Below, one piece after another: positions 1-8,733 of a stretch of 64,000 nt of DNA. The position numbers and the translations under genes are program-made. Below the pieces are notes generated by a model. It was given only the letters and a program-made list of their open reading frames with translations. It was not told the origin of the DNA and searched no databases. The stretch's first letter is position 1; each line of letters starts with the position of its first letter. Source of the stretch: Streptomyces cellostaticus (lineage in GTDB: Bacteria; Actinomycetota; Actinomycetes; Streptomycetales; Streptomycetaceae); contig NZ_KQ948020.1 in the NCBI RefSeq assembly GCF_001513965.1, forward strand, positions 62,001-126,000, written 5' to 3'.

Positions 1-1
1 G

Positions 2-820
2 CGCGGCGTCGACTTAGCGGTGGCGCCCGGCACCCTCACCCGCATCGAAGGAGCCAACGGCACCGGGAAGTCCACCCTCCTGCGCCTCCTCGCCCGCCTC
101 GACTCCCCGACCGAAGGCCGCATCACCGGCCGCCCGCACACGGCGTTCGTCCCGGAGCGGTTCCCGTCGGCGCTGCCCTTCACCGTCCTCGGCTATCTCA
201 CCCACCTCGGCACGGTGCACGGCCTGAGCCGCGGGACCGCGCAACGCGCCGCAGGCAGCTGGCTGGAGCGCTTCGGTGCCGCCGCCTACGCCGATACGCC
301 GATGGCGCGGCTGTCCAAGGGCAGCAGCCAGAAGGTCGCGGTGGCCCAGGCCCTGCTCGCCGAACCGGAGCTGCTGGTGCTGGACGAGGCATGGACCGGG
401 CTGGACGCGGCCGCGCGCGCCGAACTGGAGCGGGCGGTGGCCGAACGGACCGCCGCCGGGGGCGCCGTCGTCTTCGTGGACCACGACCCGCGCCGCCTGG
501 CCGGGGTGCCCGACGCGACCTACACCGTCGTCGAGGGAGGCCTCAAACGCCGTACGGACAGCGTGAGTTCACCGGACGTCGGCACCGGGCCGGTCACCCT
601 CGTCGTCGTGCAGGGCCCGCCGGGCCGGCAACTGCCGCCCGACGCGCTGCGGACCGTTGCCGCGGCGGCGGAGACCGTCCCCGGCACCCACCGCCTCACC
701 GTCCCCGCCTCCCACTCGGACGTCCTGCTGCGCGTCCTGCTGACGGCCCGCCCGCCCTGGCACGTGGTGAGCGTCGGAGCGGACGGCACCACCCCACCCG
801 ACCCCGGAAGCCGCCCATGA
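2..820 (+). CDS. ABC transporter ATP-binding protein (5' end outside window)
   Basis: ATPase subunit of an ABC transporter that probably works with the membrane protein encoded immediately downstream (ATGA overlap at 817-820). Visible motifs are Walker A GANGTGKST, signature LSKGSSQKV, Walker B LLVLDEAW and the H-loop FVDHD. After the nucleotide-binding domain there is an extra C-terminal stretch of about 80 residues of unknown role. The reading frame is open to the left edge and a GTG at position 20 would remove the first beta-strands of the fold, so the true start lies outside the window. A rare in-frame TTA leucine codon sits at 14-16. The substrate cannot be told from the sequence. Confidence 0.85.
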   Translation, partial: RGVDLAVAPGTLTRIEGANGTGKSTLLRLLARLDSPTEGRITGRPHTAFVPERFPSALPFTVLGYLTHLGTVHGLSRGTAQRAAGSWLERFGAAAYADTPMARLSKGSSQKVAVAQALLAEPELLVLDEAWTGLDAAARAELERAVAERTAAGGAVVFVDHDPRRLAGVPDATYTVVEGGLKRRTDSVSSPDVGTGPVTLVVVQGPPGRQLPPDALRTVAAAAETVPGTHRLTVPASHSDVLLRVLLTARPPWHVVSVGADGTTPPDPGSRP

Positions 821-1488
821 CCGCTCTCCTGCGCTACCAGGCCGACCTGCTGCTGCGCTCCCAGCGCTGGCTGCCGCCGGTGATCCTCTACGCCGCCTTC
901 CTCGCCATCGGCGTACAGAGCGGCCAGCCGGTGCTCGACTCGCTCGGCTACGCGGCCGCCGGTCTGCTGCCGGTGGCCGCCTGGCTGGTGCGGATCTGCG
1001 TCACGAACGAGCCGGACGCCGCCCGTGCCTGCGTCGCCGCGGCGCGCGGCCCCGCCCGCGCCCACCTGGCCTGCCTGCTGACCGCGCTGCTCGCCTCGGC
1101 GCTGCTCGGGGTCGTGACGACCCTGGTCGTGACGCTGGTCAGCGACCCGGTGAGCAACGGCCACCGGGTCCACGTCCCGCCGCTCAGGGCCGGTGCGGCC
1201 GGACTCCTGGCCGCCCTCGTCTGCGCCCTGCTGGGCAGTGCCGTCGGCGCGCTCACCAACCGGCCGCTGCTGCGCTCCCCCGGCCGCGCGGTGCCGGCGA
1301 TGCTGCTGGCCGCGCTGCTGTCGGCGGTGCTCGCGGGGTCTCCGGCCCAGGCCGCGGTGGGCGGCCTGGTGACCGGTTCGCAGTCCGGCCGGGTCCCGGT
1401 GCCGCTGCTGCCGCTGGCCGGGGCGGCCCTCGTCACCGCCGGGGCGTTCGCGGCGGCCTGCGCGCTCACCTCCCGCCGGTCACCCTGA
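817..1488 (+). CDS. ABC transporter membrane subunit, hypothetical
   Basis: A 223-residue integral membrane protein rich in Ala, Leu and Val with about six predicted hydrophobic segments. It starts inside the stop codon of the preceding ATPase gene (ATGA), so the two are almost certainly translationally coupled and form one transporter, by analogy with ABC-2 type exporters. No substrate motif is recognised. Its 3' end overlaps the end of the convergent polysaccharide deacetylase gene by 9 bases. Confidence 0.7.
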   Translation: MTALLRYQADLLLRSQRWLPPVILYAAFLAIGVQSGQPVLDSLGYAAAGLLPVAAWLVRICVTNEPDAARACVAAARGPARAHLACLLTALLASALLGVVTTLVVTLVSDPVSNGHRVHVPPLRAGAAGLLAALVCALLGSAVGALTNRPLLRSPGRAVPAMLLAALLSAVLAGSPAQAAVGGLVTGSQSGRVPVPLLPLAGAALVTAGAFAAACALTSRRSP

Positions 1489-2358
1489 GCGGGCGGTGCG
1501 CGGTGCCTCCTGCCGGCCCCCGCTCGGCCGGCCGTTCGTCTCGCCGATCAGCTCGGAGACCTTCACGAACCGGTAGCCCTGCTTGCGCAGTTCGGGCACG
1601 ACCGTGCGGACGACCTGTTCGGTCGTCGGGGCGGCGCTGCGGGTGCAGTGCATGACGACCACCGAGCCGGGCTTCACACCGTCCAGCACCTGCTGGGCGA
1701 CCGCGTCGGCGTCGGTGGCGAACGCGTCACCGCTCACCACGTCCCACTGCACCGCGGTGACCCCGATCCCGCTGAGCGCGCGCAGCGCCTGGCGGTCGTA
1801 ACAGCCGCCGGGGAAGCGGAAGTACGGCAGTGCGTGGGGCACGCCCGCCTTGCGGAGGGCGGCGTACGCCCGCTCGACGTCCGTCTTCATCCGGTCCTCG
1901 GCGACGGTCGGCAGGCCGTAGCAGTCGTCGGTGAACGCGTAGTGGCTGTAGGAGTGGTTGGCGACCTCGAACTGCGGATCGTGGCCGAGTGAGCGGGCCT
2001 GGGCGGGGTATTGCTCGGCCCACCGGCCGGTCATGAAGATGGTCGCCGGGACCTTCAGCGTGCGCAACGTGCCGATGAGGTCCGGGTTGTCGAAGTGCTC
2101 GCCGGCGGCGGCGCGGGGCCCCTGGTCGGCGGTCATGTCGGCGTCGAAGGTCAGCGCGACGGTCTTGCCGAGCGTGCGCGGACCGTGCTCGAACACCGGG
2201 GTCAGGCGGCCCGGGCCCGGGGCGAGCACGGGTGGACGCGTGGCGGACGGGGAGGCGGAGCCAGCGGGCTTGGCGCCGGGGGTGCCCGCGGTACCGCAGG
2301 CGGCGAGGGCCGCGCCCAGGGCGCAGGCGGCGGTGACACTGCGTGCTACTGAGATCAC
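1480..2358 (-). CDS. Polysaccharide deacetylase family lipoprotein
   Basis: NodB-fold carbohydrate esterase (CE4), expected to remove acetyl groups from cell-wall or extracellular glycans outside the membrane. The N-terminus is a lipoprotein signal with lipobox LAAC. CE4 motifs are visible: TFDAD (catalytic base and metal Asp), HSYSH (metal His pair), RFPGG, and a late VVMH. I chose the GTG at 2358. An upstream ATG at 2403 would add 15 residues from strikingly AT-rich DNA (2359-2403) that looks like promoter rather than coding sequence. A TACTAT hexamer lies about 9 bases before the GTG, so the mRNA may be nearly leaderless. It is convergent with the ABC genes. Confidence 0.85.
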   Translation of the reverse strand: MISVARSVTAACALGAALAACGTAGTPGAKPAGSASPSATRPPVLAPGPGRLTPVFEHGPRTLGKTVALTFDADMTADQGPRAAAGEHFDNPDLIGTLRTLKVPATIFMTGRWAEQYPAQARSLGHDPQFEVANHSYSHYAFTDDCYGLPTVAEDRMKTDVERAYAALRKAGVPHALPYFRFPGGCYDRQALRALSGIGVTAVQWDVVSGDAFATDADAVAQQVLDGVKPGSVVVMHCTRSAAPTTEQVVRTVVPELRKQGYRFVKVSELIGETNGRPSGGRQEAPRTARSG

Positions 2359-2447
2359 AATATGAAAATAGTACTTATTGATCTGCTCTGCGGTGCTATG
2401 CACCCAAGCGTGGAGGTGCCGTCACCCGCGCGGTGGGCGGCGGGCGG

Positions 2448-2996
2448 CTACCGCCCGTACCAGCCGGTCAGGGTGCCCGTCGCCAGGGTGTGGCCGGACA
2501 GGGCCTGCAGCAGGTCGTCAGGGGTGGCGGTGGCGGCGAGGTCCGGGCGGCGGTCGGTGGCGTAGACCGTGAGGACGTAGGGGTGCGGGCGGTCGCCGCG
2601 GGGCGGGCAGGGGCCGCCGTAGCCCGTCCTGCCGAAGCCGTTGCGGCCCTCGGCCGCCCCCGTCGGGTGTTCGCCTGCGGTGAGGTGCGCGGTGTGCGGG
2701 TCGATGTCCCACGCCAGCCAGTGGGTGAAGGTGCCACGCGGGGCGTCGGGGTCCTGGAGCAGGAGGGCCAGGGAGGCGGTGTGCGCGGGTACGCCGGCGA
2801 GGGCGAGCGGGGGTGAGACGTTCTCGCCCTCGCAGGTGTAGCGCCGCGGGATCGTGCCGGCGTCGGCGTACGCGGGGCTCGTCACCGTGAGCCGGTGGGA
2901 GGCGGTGGGGGAGGGGGCCGAGGTCGAGCCGCCCCCGTCCCCGCACCCCGATACGGCGGCCATCGCGGCCACGGCGATCACCCAACCCTTGCGCAT
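2448..2996 (-). CDS. YbhB/YbcL family PEBP-like lipoprotein
   Basis: Phosphatidylethanolamine-binding-protein (Raf kinase inhibitor-like) fold of the bacterial YbhB/YbcL type, 182 residues. A lipoprotein signal with Cys in VSGCGD is followed by the conserved elements YTCEGENVSPPL, QDPDAPRGTFTHW and a C-terminal ATGTLTGWYGR. Family members bind small anionic ligands; their role in actinobacteria is unclear. The start is the ATG at 2996 (MRKGW); an ATG three codons upstream (3005) is possible. It follows the slipin gene on the same strand with essentially no gap, so the two are probably co-transcribed. Confidence 0.85.
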   Translation of the reverse strand: MRKGWVIAVAAMAAVSGCGDGGGSTSAPSPTASHRLTVTSPAYADAGTIPRRYTCEGENVSPPLALAGVPAHTASLALLLQDPDAPRGTFTHWLAWDIDPHTAHLTAGEHPTGAAEGRNGFGRTGYGGPCPPRGDRPHPYVLTVYATDRRPDLAATATPDDLLQALSGHTLATGTLTGWYGR

Positions 2997-3006
2997 GCCC
3001 GGCACG

Positions 3007-3807
3007 CTAGCCGGAACGCTGCCTTCCGTCGCCGATCGGCGCGGGCTGCTGCTGGCCCTTTTCCAGGAAGTGCAGCAGCTCCACCGGGATGGGCAGGACC
3101 AGCGTGGAGTTCTTCTCGGCCGCCACCGCCATCACCGTCTGCAGCAGTCGCAGTTGGAGTGCGGCCGGTTGGTCGGACATCTGCGCGGCGGCCTCGGCGA
3201 GCTTCTTGGAGGCCTGCAGCTCGGCGTCGGCGTTGATGATCCGGGCCCGGCGTTCCCGGTCGGCCTCGGCCTGGCGGGCCATGGACCGCTTCATGGCGTC
3301 CGGCAGGGACACGTCCTTGATCTCCACCCGGTCGACCTGGATGCCCCAGCCGACCGCCGGGCTGTCGATCATCAGCTCCAGGCCCTCGTTGAGCTTCTCC
3401 CGGTTGGAGAGGAGATCGTCCAGCTCGCTCTTGCCGATGATCGAGCGCAGCGAGGTCTGTGCCATCTGTGAGACCGCGAACTTGTAGTCCTCGACCTTCA
3501 CCAGCGCGCTGATCGAGTCGACCACCCGGAAGTAGACGACGGCGTCCACCCGCACGGTGACGTTGTCGCGGGTGATGCCCTCCTGGGCCGGGATCGGCAT
3601 GGTCACGATCTGCATGTTGACCTTGTGCAGCCGGTCCACGAACGGGATCACCAGCGTCAGACCCGGCTCGCGTACTTCACCTGCGACCCGCCCGAGCCGG
3701 AACAGCACACCGCGCTCGTACTGCTTGACCACCCGTGCTGCCATCGCGAGATACACGAGGCCGACGGAGCCCAGCGCGGCGGCGGCGCCCAGCAGCTCCT
3801 GGAGCAT
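3007..3807 (-). CDS. Slipin family protein (SPFH/stomatin domain)
   Basis: Membrane-anchored SPFH protein of 266 residues. One N-terminal transmembrane segment (about residues 5-25) is followed by the stomatin core (KQYERGVLFRLGR, RVDAVVYFRVVD) and a helical C-terminal region rich in Ala, Glu and Arg (ARQAEADRERRARI) that typically oligomerises. Slipins scaffold membrane microdomains, and many pair with NfeD proteases. No nfeD is present here; the partner on the same transcript is the PEBP-like lipoprotein. The start is supported by a strong GAGGAGG ribosome-binding site 6-8 bases upstream. Confidence 0.9.
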   Translation of the reverse strand: MLQELLGAAAALGSVGLVYLAMAARVVKQYERGVLFRLGRVAGEVREPGLTLVIPFVDRLHKVNMQIVTMPIPAQEGITRDNVTVRVDAVVYFRVVDSISALVKVEDYKFAVSQMAQTSLRSIIGKSELDDLLSNREKLNEGLELMIDSPAVGWGIQVDRVEIKDVSLPDAMKRSMARQAEADRERRARIINADAELQASKKLAEAAAQMSDQPAALQLRLLQTVMAVAAEKNSTLVLPIPVELLHFLEKGQQQPAPIGDGRQRSG

Positions 3808-3954
3808 GATGACCTCCTCACCGAGAGGCCTACGTTCTGTCCGCTGCTGTAACGATATGCCCGGCCCGGGGCGGAAGCCATGGGCCGGGCAGCGGGGTCC
3901 GGGCAGGGGTGCCGAGGGGCGTCGGCGCCCCGGCCCGGCGGTGGCCGCCCGGTG

Positions 3955-5463
3955 TCAGGCGGCCGTGGCTCTGGCGGGCTCGTCCGGCTTCGTGACCTGG
4001 ACCGGCTCGGTACCGGCCGCGCTGTGCCGCTCGGCCCAGTTCTCCAGGGCCGTACGGCAGGCGTGGTCCAGGTGGTGCAGGCCGGACAGGTTCAGGCGGA
4101 CCGGGCGGTCCTGGGGCAGCGACTCCAGGCTGTCGAGGATCTTCGGCAGCCGCAGGAAGGTCGCGTTGCCCGACAGGTACGCCTCGATCGGGCCCGCGCC
4201 CTTGTCGACGACCTCCATCCGGACGTGCGAGGCCTCCCAGGCCGTCTTGACGATGGCCAGGGCGAGTCCGATGAGCACGCCCTCGAACATGCTGACCGCC
4301 ACGATCGACACGGCGGTGACGCCCAGGATCAGCGCCTCGCCGCGGTGCTCGCGCCACAGCACGGCCAGCGCCCCGACCGGCACGAGCTTGGCGCCGGAGT
4401 AGACCAGGATGCCCGCGAGCGCCGGGATCGGGATGTAGGCGAGCACACCCGGCAACAGGGCGGCGAACAGCAGCAGCCAGACGCCGTGCAGCACGCGGGA
4501 GGCCTTGGTGCGGGCGCCGGCCTGCACATTGGCCGCGCTGCGCACGATCACCGCGGTCATCGGCAGCGCGCCGAGCAGCCCGCAGAGCGCGTTGCCCGCG
4601 CCCTGGGCGACCAGTTCCTTGTCGTACCCGGTGCGCGGCCCGTCGTGCAGCCGGTCCACGGCCGCCGCGCTGAACAGCGACTCGGCGGACGCGATCAGCG
4701 TGAACGCGACGACCGTGCCGATCACCCCGACACCCGCGAGGTCGGCGAAGGCACTCAGCGGCGGCGGCTGGATGGCGCCCAGCAGCCCCTTCACCTCGAC
4801 GGTCGCCACCGGCAGGCTCAGCACCAGCGTGGCCAGCGTGGCGAGGCCGACCGCGGCGAGCGGCCCCGGCAGCGTACGCAGCTTCGCCGGGGCGTGCTTC
4901 CACAGCGCCAGGACCGCGATGGTGCCCGCGCACAGGGCCAGCGAGGCGAGCGCCTTCCCGTCGCCGAGGGCGTCCAGGAACGCGCCCGGCAGCCCGGCCA
5001 TCTTGCCGAGGCCCGAGTCGGGGGCCTTCGCCGCCAGGGCCGGGTAGAGCTGACCGGCGATCAGTACGAGACCGATACCGGCCAGCATGCCCTCGACGAC
5101 CGAGACCGAGATGGCCCGGAAGTACCGGCCCAGCTTCAGCACGCCCATGAGGATCTGGAGCAGGCCGGTGACGAGCACGACGGCGCCGAGCACCGGCAGT
5201 CCGAACTCCTTGACCGCCTCGAAGACGAGCACGGTCAGCCCGGCGGCCGGCCCCGACACCTGGAGGCTGCTGCCGCGCATCAGCCCGGTGACGAGGCCGC
5301 CCACGATGCCGGTGACGAGCCCGAGCTCGGCCGGCACCCCGGAGGCCACGGCCACGCCCACGCACAGCGGAAGCGCGACCAGGAAGACCACGAGGGAGGC
5401 GGCGAAGTCCTGCCTGAGGTGGGGGAAACGGGATATGAGACTGTTGTTCATCGGCGCGCTCAC
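3955..5463 (-). CDS. SulP family inorganic anion transporter
   Basis: SulP/SLC26-type membrane transporter of about 502 residues with 10-12 hydrophobic segments and a C-terminal STAS-like domain (last ~90 residues, SGNATFLRLPKILDSL). It follows a beta-carbonic anhydrase whose stop codon overlaps the GTG start at 5463 (GTGA). That arrangement suggests bicarbonate is the transported or coupled ion, as in BicA-type SulP proteins; sulfate cannot be excluded from sequence. An ATG four codons downstream (5451, MNNSLISRF) is the alternative start. The longest open frame extends further upstream but reads through the carbonic anhydrase gene. Confidence 0.88.
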   Translation of the reverse strand: MSAPMNNSLISRFPHLRQDFAASLVVFLVALPLCVGVAVASGVPAELGLVTGIVGGLVTGLMRGSSLQVSGPAAGLTVLVFEAVKEFGLPVLGAVVLVTGLLQILMGVLKLGRYFRAISVSVVEGMLAGIGLVLIAGQLYPALAAKAPDSGLGKMAGLPGAFLDALGDGKALASLALCAGTIAVLALWKHAPAKLRTLPGPLAAVGLATLATLVLSLPVATVEVKGLLGAIQPPPLSAFADLAGVGVIGTVVAFTLIASAESLFSAAAVDRLHDGPRTGYDKELVAQGAGNALCGLLGALPMTAVIVRSAANVQAGARTKASRVLHGVWLLLFAALLPGVLAYIPIPALAGILVYSGAKLVPVGALAVLWREHRGEALILGVTAVSIVAVSMFEGVLIGLALAIVKTAWEASHVRMEVVDKGAGPIEAYLSGNATFLRLPKILDSLESLPQDRPVRLNLSGLHHLDHACRTALENWAERHSAAGTEPVQVTKPDEPARATAA

Positions 5464-6038
5464 AGGGCTTCGAAGGTGTCGGACTGCGGGCGGTGGGCGC
5501 GTACGGCGCCGGTGTGCACCTCGTAGTACCAGGCGTGCAGGCCGAGCCGGCCCTGCGCCAGCTTGCGCTCGATGCACGGGTACGAGCGCAGCCGCAGCAG
5601 CTGGGTCAGGACATGGCCCTGGACGCCCTCGGCGACCTCCGGGTCCTCGGCCGCGCCGGCCGGGCGCGGGGTGGCGTGCGCCAGCCAGTCGCGCACGGCG
5701 GGTACGGCGGTCAGGTCGTCGCCGCGCACCAGCGCGCCGACGGCGCCGCAGTGCGAGTGGCCGCACACGACGATGTCGCGGACGCCGAGCACCTCCACGG
5801 CGTACTCGATGGTGGCGGCTTCGCTGGTGGGGTGCTGTGAGGTGTACGGCGGGACGATGTTGCCCGCGGTGCGCAGCTCGAACAGCTCGCCGGGGCGGGC
5901 GCCCGTGATCAGGGCCGGGACGACCCGGGAATCGGAGCAGGTGATGAACAGCACCTGCGGAGACTGGCCTTCGGCGAGTTTGGCGAACTCCTCAGGGCGC
6001 TGTCCGAAGGTACGGGCGTTGTCGATGAGGGGCTGCAT
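5460..6038 (-). CDS. Beta-class carbonic anhydrase
   Basis: Zinc enzyme that interconverts CO2 and bicarbonate in the cytoplasm. Zinc ligands and the catalytic dyad are visible: CSDSRV (Cys, Asp, Arg) near residue 35 and GHSHCGAV (His, Cys) about 55 residues later. At 192 residues it is close to the usual length. The start at 6038 (MQPLIDNARTF) has AGGAGG 12 bases upstream; an in-frame ATG at 6068 would add ten Arg-rich residues and lacks support. It is the first gene of a two-gene operon with the SulP transporter and would supply or consume the transported bicarbonate. Confidence 0.92.
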   Translation of the reverse strand: MQPLIDNARTFGQRPEEFAKLAEGQSPQVLFITCSDSRVVPALITGARPGELFELRTAGNIVPPYTSQHPTSEAATIEYAVEVLGVRDIVVCGHSHCGAVGALVRGDDLTAVPAVRDWLAHATPRPAGAAEDPEVAEGVQGHVLTQLLRLRSYPCIERKLAQGRLGLHAWYYEVHTGAVRAHRPQSDTFEAL

Positions 6039-6116
6039 GATATGTGGATTCCTCCTGGCGCGCCGCACTGGCGCGTCGGGCTTGCACGACGTTCGTGGGG
6101 GGACGAGCCGCGGCTC

Positions 6117-6512
6117 TCAGCAGCGGAAGACCTGAAGTGCTGCCGGGGAGTGGGCTCTGGACGATCTCGTGGTGCGGTGGTGCGGGGCACAGGATGCGGC
6201 CGGTGTCTGCGGGGAGACCGCCTGCCGGGATATCGGCGGGCGCTCCGACGGCCACCCGTGCGCGGAGCTGCGCTGCCGGTCGCGGAGGTGCGGGGTGCTC
6301 AGGGTCTGCTGCGAGCAGCCGCCGTCGCGGAGGGTGTCCGCCCCGTTGCGCACGGGCTTCGAGGAGGGCACAGTTCCGGATACGGCCTTGGCCTTCGCAT
6401 GACTGAGCGTGTGCGCGGATGCGAAGGTTCCGGTGGGCGCGAAGAACTGCAGGGCGAGCAAGGCGACGGTAAAGAGAGCGATCACAGTCCGGGCCGTTGT
6501 GCCTCGGAACAT
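6117..6512 (-). CDS. Small secreted protein of unknown function
   Basis: A 131-residue protein beginning MFRGTTARTVIALF with a clear Sec signal peptide (cleavage likely after TFASA), preceded by a GAAGGGGGG ribosome-binding site. The mature part is basic, proline- and serine-rich and ends in LQVFRC, with three cysteines. No enzymatic motif is seen. It lies upstream of the carbonic anhydrase gene on the same strand but 78 bases away, so co-transcription is possible, not certain. I recall similar short secreted proteins in other streptomycetes, but cannot assign a role. Confidence 0.6.
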   Translation of the reverse strand: MFRGTTARTVIALFTVALLALQFFAPTGTFASAHTLSHAKAKAVSGTVPSSKPVRNGADTLRDGGCSQQTLSTPHLRDRQRSSAHGWPSERPPISRQAVSPQTPAASCAPHHRTTRSSRAHSPAALQVFRC

Positions 6513-6643
6513 GAGCCCCCCTTCCGAAAGTTCACGCTTCTTGCATGCGCCAAGCATTAGTCAATGGATGGTCAAGAAGCACATTAACCCGGCAAAGTCG
6601 TTTGCAGGGTTAACTGCGCGTTACGAGCCCAAGAGAGCGTGAA

Positions 6644-6675
6644 AAGAGCCGGTCGCGTGGCGCGATCCGGCTCTT
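6644..6675 (-). terminator. Rho-independent terminator downstream of zapE
   Basis: A 9-bp perfect stem (AAGAGCCGG with CCGGCTCTT) is extended by an inner 5-bp stem (TCGCG with CGCGA), with one bulged base and a 3-base loop. Read on the minus strand it lies about 36 bases after the zapE stop and is followed by TTTT, as expected for an intrinsic terminator. Confidence 0.8.
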
Positions 6676-6710
6676 GACAGGTTGGGTGTTGATCGAATAA
6701 CGAGCGTCGG

Positions 6711-7814
6711 CTACGAGCCGACCAGGCCCTTGGCGTCCCGGGCCAGCGCGGTGAGCCGGGATATCGCGCGGAAGTACTTCTTGCGGTAGCCGCCGTTCAG
6801 CATCTCCTCGCTGAACAGCCGGCCGAAGGGCAGTCCGGAGGCGAGCACCGGGATCTCACGGTCGTACAGGCGGTCCGCCAGCACCACCAGCCGCAGCGCC
6901 GTCGACTGGTCCGGAACCGGCCGCACATCGGTCAGGCACACCGCCGTCACCGAGTCGGTCAGGGCGCCGTACCGGCTCGGGTGCACCTGGGCCAGGTGCT
7001 CCAGCAGATGCGGGAAGTCGTCCAGCGAGGCGCCCTCGGTGGCGTATGCCGCCTTCGTCACCTCTTCGTCGGTGAACGGCGCCGGAGCCTCGGGCAGGCC
7101 GCGGTGGCGGTAGTCCTCGCCGTCGATGCGCAGCGCGCGGAAGTGGGCGGACAGGCCCTGGATCTCGCGCAGGAAGTCGGCGGCCGCGAACCGGCCCTCG
7201 CCGAGCTTGCCGGGCAGCGTGTTGGAGGTGGCCGCGAGCGCCACGCCCGCCTCGACCAGCTTGCCGAGCAGCGTGGAGACGAGCACGGTGTCGCCGGGGT
7301 CGTCCAGCTCGAACTCGTCGATGCACAGCAGGCGATGGCCGCCGAGCGTCTGCACGGTCTGCTGGAAGCCGAGCGCGCCGACCAGGTTGGTCAGCTCCAC
7401 GAACGTGCCGAACGCCTTGAGCGCCGGCTCGGCCGGGGTGGCGTGCCAGAGGGAGGCGAGCAGGTGGGTCTTGCCGACGCCGTAGCCGCCGTCCAGGTAG
7501 ACACCGCGGGGGCCGGCCGGGGCCTTGGGTGCCTTGGCCCGGCCGAAGCCGAAGAAGCCGCGCCGGCCGGCGCCGGAGGCGTGCGCGCCGCCGAGCCCGG
7601 CCGCGAAGCCCTCCAGCACCTGCACGGCATCGGTCTGGCTGGGCTGGTTCGGGTCCGGGATGTAGGTGGCGAAGCGGACCGAGTCGAAGCGCGGCGGCGG
7701 CACCATCTCGGCGACCAGACGGTCTGCGGGGACGTGCGGCTCACGGGCGCACAGGGACAGGGGGCCCGCGTCGAGCAGAGGGCTGGAACCGGGAGCTGCG
7801 GTGGAGGACGACAC
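6711..7814 (-). CDS. zapE: AFG1/ZapE-type ATPase
   Basis: AFG1-like P-loop ATPase, about 367 residues. In proteobacteria ZapE acts at the division ring during constriction; the actinobacterial role is inferred from family. Walker A is GGYGVGKTH, Walker B LLCIDEFEL, and a sensor-like AATSNT follows. The GTG at 7814 (MSSSTAAPGSS) is preferred over an ATG at 7853 because the latter would overlap the divergent reductase gene at 7852. No ribosome-binding site precedes the GTG, but a TAGCAT -10 hexamer sits 8 bases upstream, so the transcript is probably leaderless. A strong terminator follows the gene. Confidence 0.88.
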   Translation of the reverse strand: MSSSTAAPGSSPLLDAGPLSLCAREPHVPADRLVAEMVPPPRFDSVRFATYIPDPNQPSQTDAVQVLEGFAAGLGGAHASGAGRRGFFGFGRAKAPKAPAGPRGVYLDGGYGVGKTHLLASLWHATPAEPALKAFGTFVELTNLVGALGFQQTVQTLGGHRLLCIDEFELDDPGDTVLVSTLLGKLVEAGVALAATSNTLPGKLGEGRFAAADFLREIQGLSAHFRALRIDGEDYRHRGLPEAPAPFTDEEVTKAAYATEGASLDDFPHLLEHLAQVHPSRYGALTDSVTAVCLTDVRPVPDQSTALRLVVLADRLYDREIPVLASGLPFGRLFSEEMLNGGYRKKYFRAISRLTALARDAKGLVGS

Positions 7815-7851
7815 GGTTGTCCATGCTAAGCGCCGTGCCACACTGCACGTC
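7815..7851. promoter_or_regulatory. Compact divergent promoter region, zapE / RibD-like gene
   Basis: Only 37 bases separate two divergent start codons (GTG 7814 on minus, ATG 7852 on plus). On the minus strand TAGCAT (7828-7823) is 8 bases before the GTG. On the plus strand CACACT (7839-7844) is 7 bases before the ATG, with a TTGTCC 16 bases further upstream (7817-7822). Neither start has a Shine-Dalgarno sequence, so two back-to-back leaderless transcripts are the simplest reading. Promoter assignment is by eye. Confidence 0.4.
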
Positions 7852-8733
7852 ATGCGACGCCTGTTCCCTGTGACCGACGAGACAGCAGCCCGGGCCTTCG
7901 GCGGGGGCGTGGAGGGGCAGGAGGTGAGCGGGGCGGCCGGGGCCCATGGGGCTCATGCGCCCGGTGTGCCCGGAGGGCCTGCCGGGGCCGATGCCCTGGT
8001 GAACCGCGAGTGGAGCCTCGCCGAGCTGGCCGCCGCCTACGCCTACCCGGAGCCGGGCACCGGCGCCCTGCGGCCGTGGCTGCGGGCCAACATGGTCTCG
8101 ACCCTCGACGGCGCCGCCCAGCACGAGGGCCACTCCCAGCCCATCTCCAGCGCGGCCGACATGCGCGTCTTCGGCACCCTGCGCGCGCTCGCGGACGTGA
8201 TCGTCGTGGGCGCGGAAACGGTACGGCAGGAGGGGTACCGTCCCGCACGCGCGCGTGCGGAGTTCGCGGCGGCCCGCAAGGCCGCCGGGCAGGGCCCGGC
8301 CCCGGCGATCGCGGTCGTCACCGCAGGCCTGGAGCTGGACTTCTCCCTCCCGCTGTTCACCTCGCCCCTGGTGCCCACGGTGATCCTGACCGGCGCCGCC
8401 GCGGCCCCGGACCGGGTCGCCGCCGCCGAGAAGGCCGGCGCCCGGGTGCTCGTCGCCGGGGAGGGCTCGGGGGTCGACCCCGCCCGCGCGGTGCGCGCGC
8501 TCGCCGGCCTCGGCCACACCCGGCAGCTCACCGAGGGCGGGCCCCGGCTGCTCGGCCAGATGGTGGCCGCGGGGGTGCTGGACGAGCTGTGCCTGACCCT
8601 CTCGCCCATGCTCACCGCGGGGGACGCGCAGCGCATCGCCGGCGGGCCGTCCGTCGCCGTCCCGCGCCGTTTCGAACTCGTGTCCCTGCTGGAAGAGGAC
8701 GGATTTCTGTTCAGTCGCTACCGTCGGTCCTGA
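7852..8733 (+). CDS. RibD C-terminal (pyrimidine reductase family) protein
   Basis: Dihydrofolate-reductase-fold NADPH oxidoreductase of the RibD C-terminal family, 293 residues. Recognisable elements are NMVSTLDGAAQ, DVIVVGAETVRQEGYRPAR, and LTEGGPRLLGQM near residue 225, which match the substrate- and NADPH-binding loops of pyrimidine reductases. There is no deaminase domain, and the rest of the riboflavin pathway is not nearby, so the substrate may differ from the riboflavin intermediate. The first ~45 residues are Gly/Ala-rich and not conserved. It is divergent from zapE with a 37-base spacer. Confidence 0.85.
   Translation: MRRLFPVTDETAARAFGGGVEGQEVSGAAGAHGAHAPGVPGGPAGADALVNREWSLAELAAAYAYPEPGTGALRPWLRANMVSTLDGAAQHEGHSQPISSAADMRVFGTLRALADVIVVGAETVRQEGYRPARARAEFAAARKAAGQGPAPAIAVVTAGLELDFSLPLFTSPLVPTVILTGAAAAPDRVAAAEKAGARVLVAGEGSGVDPARAVRALAGLGHTRQLTEGGPRLLGQMVAAGVLDELCLTLSPMLTAGDAQRIAGGPSVAVPRRFELVSLLEEDGFLFSRYRRS

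Noticed and set aside
1797..1803. TTA codon in the polysaccharide deacetylase gene
   Set aside because: The triplet is out of frame; the codons read TGT TAC GAC (Cys-Tyr-Asp).
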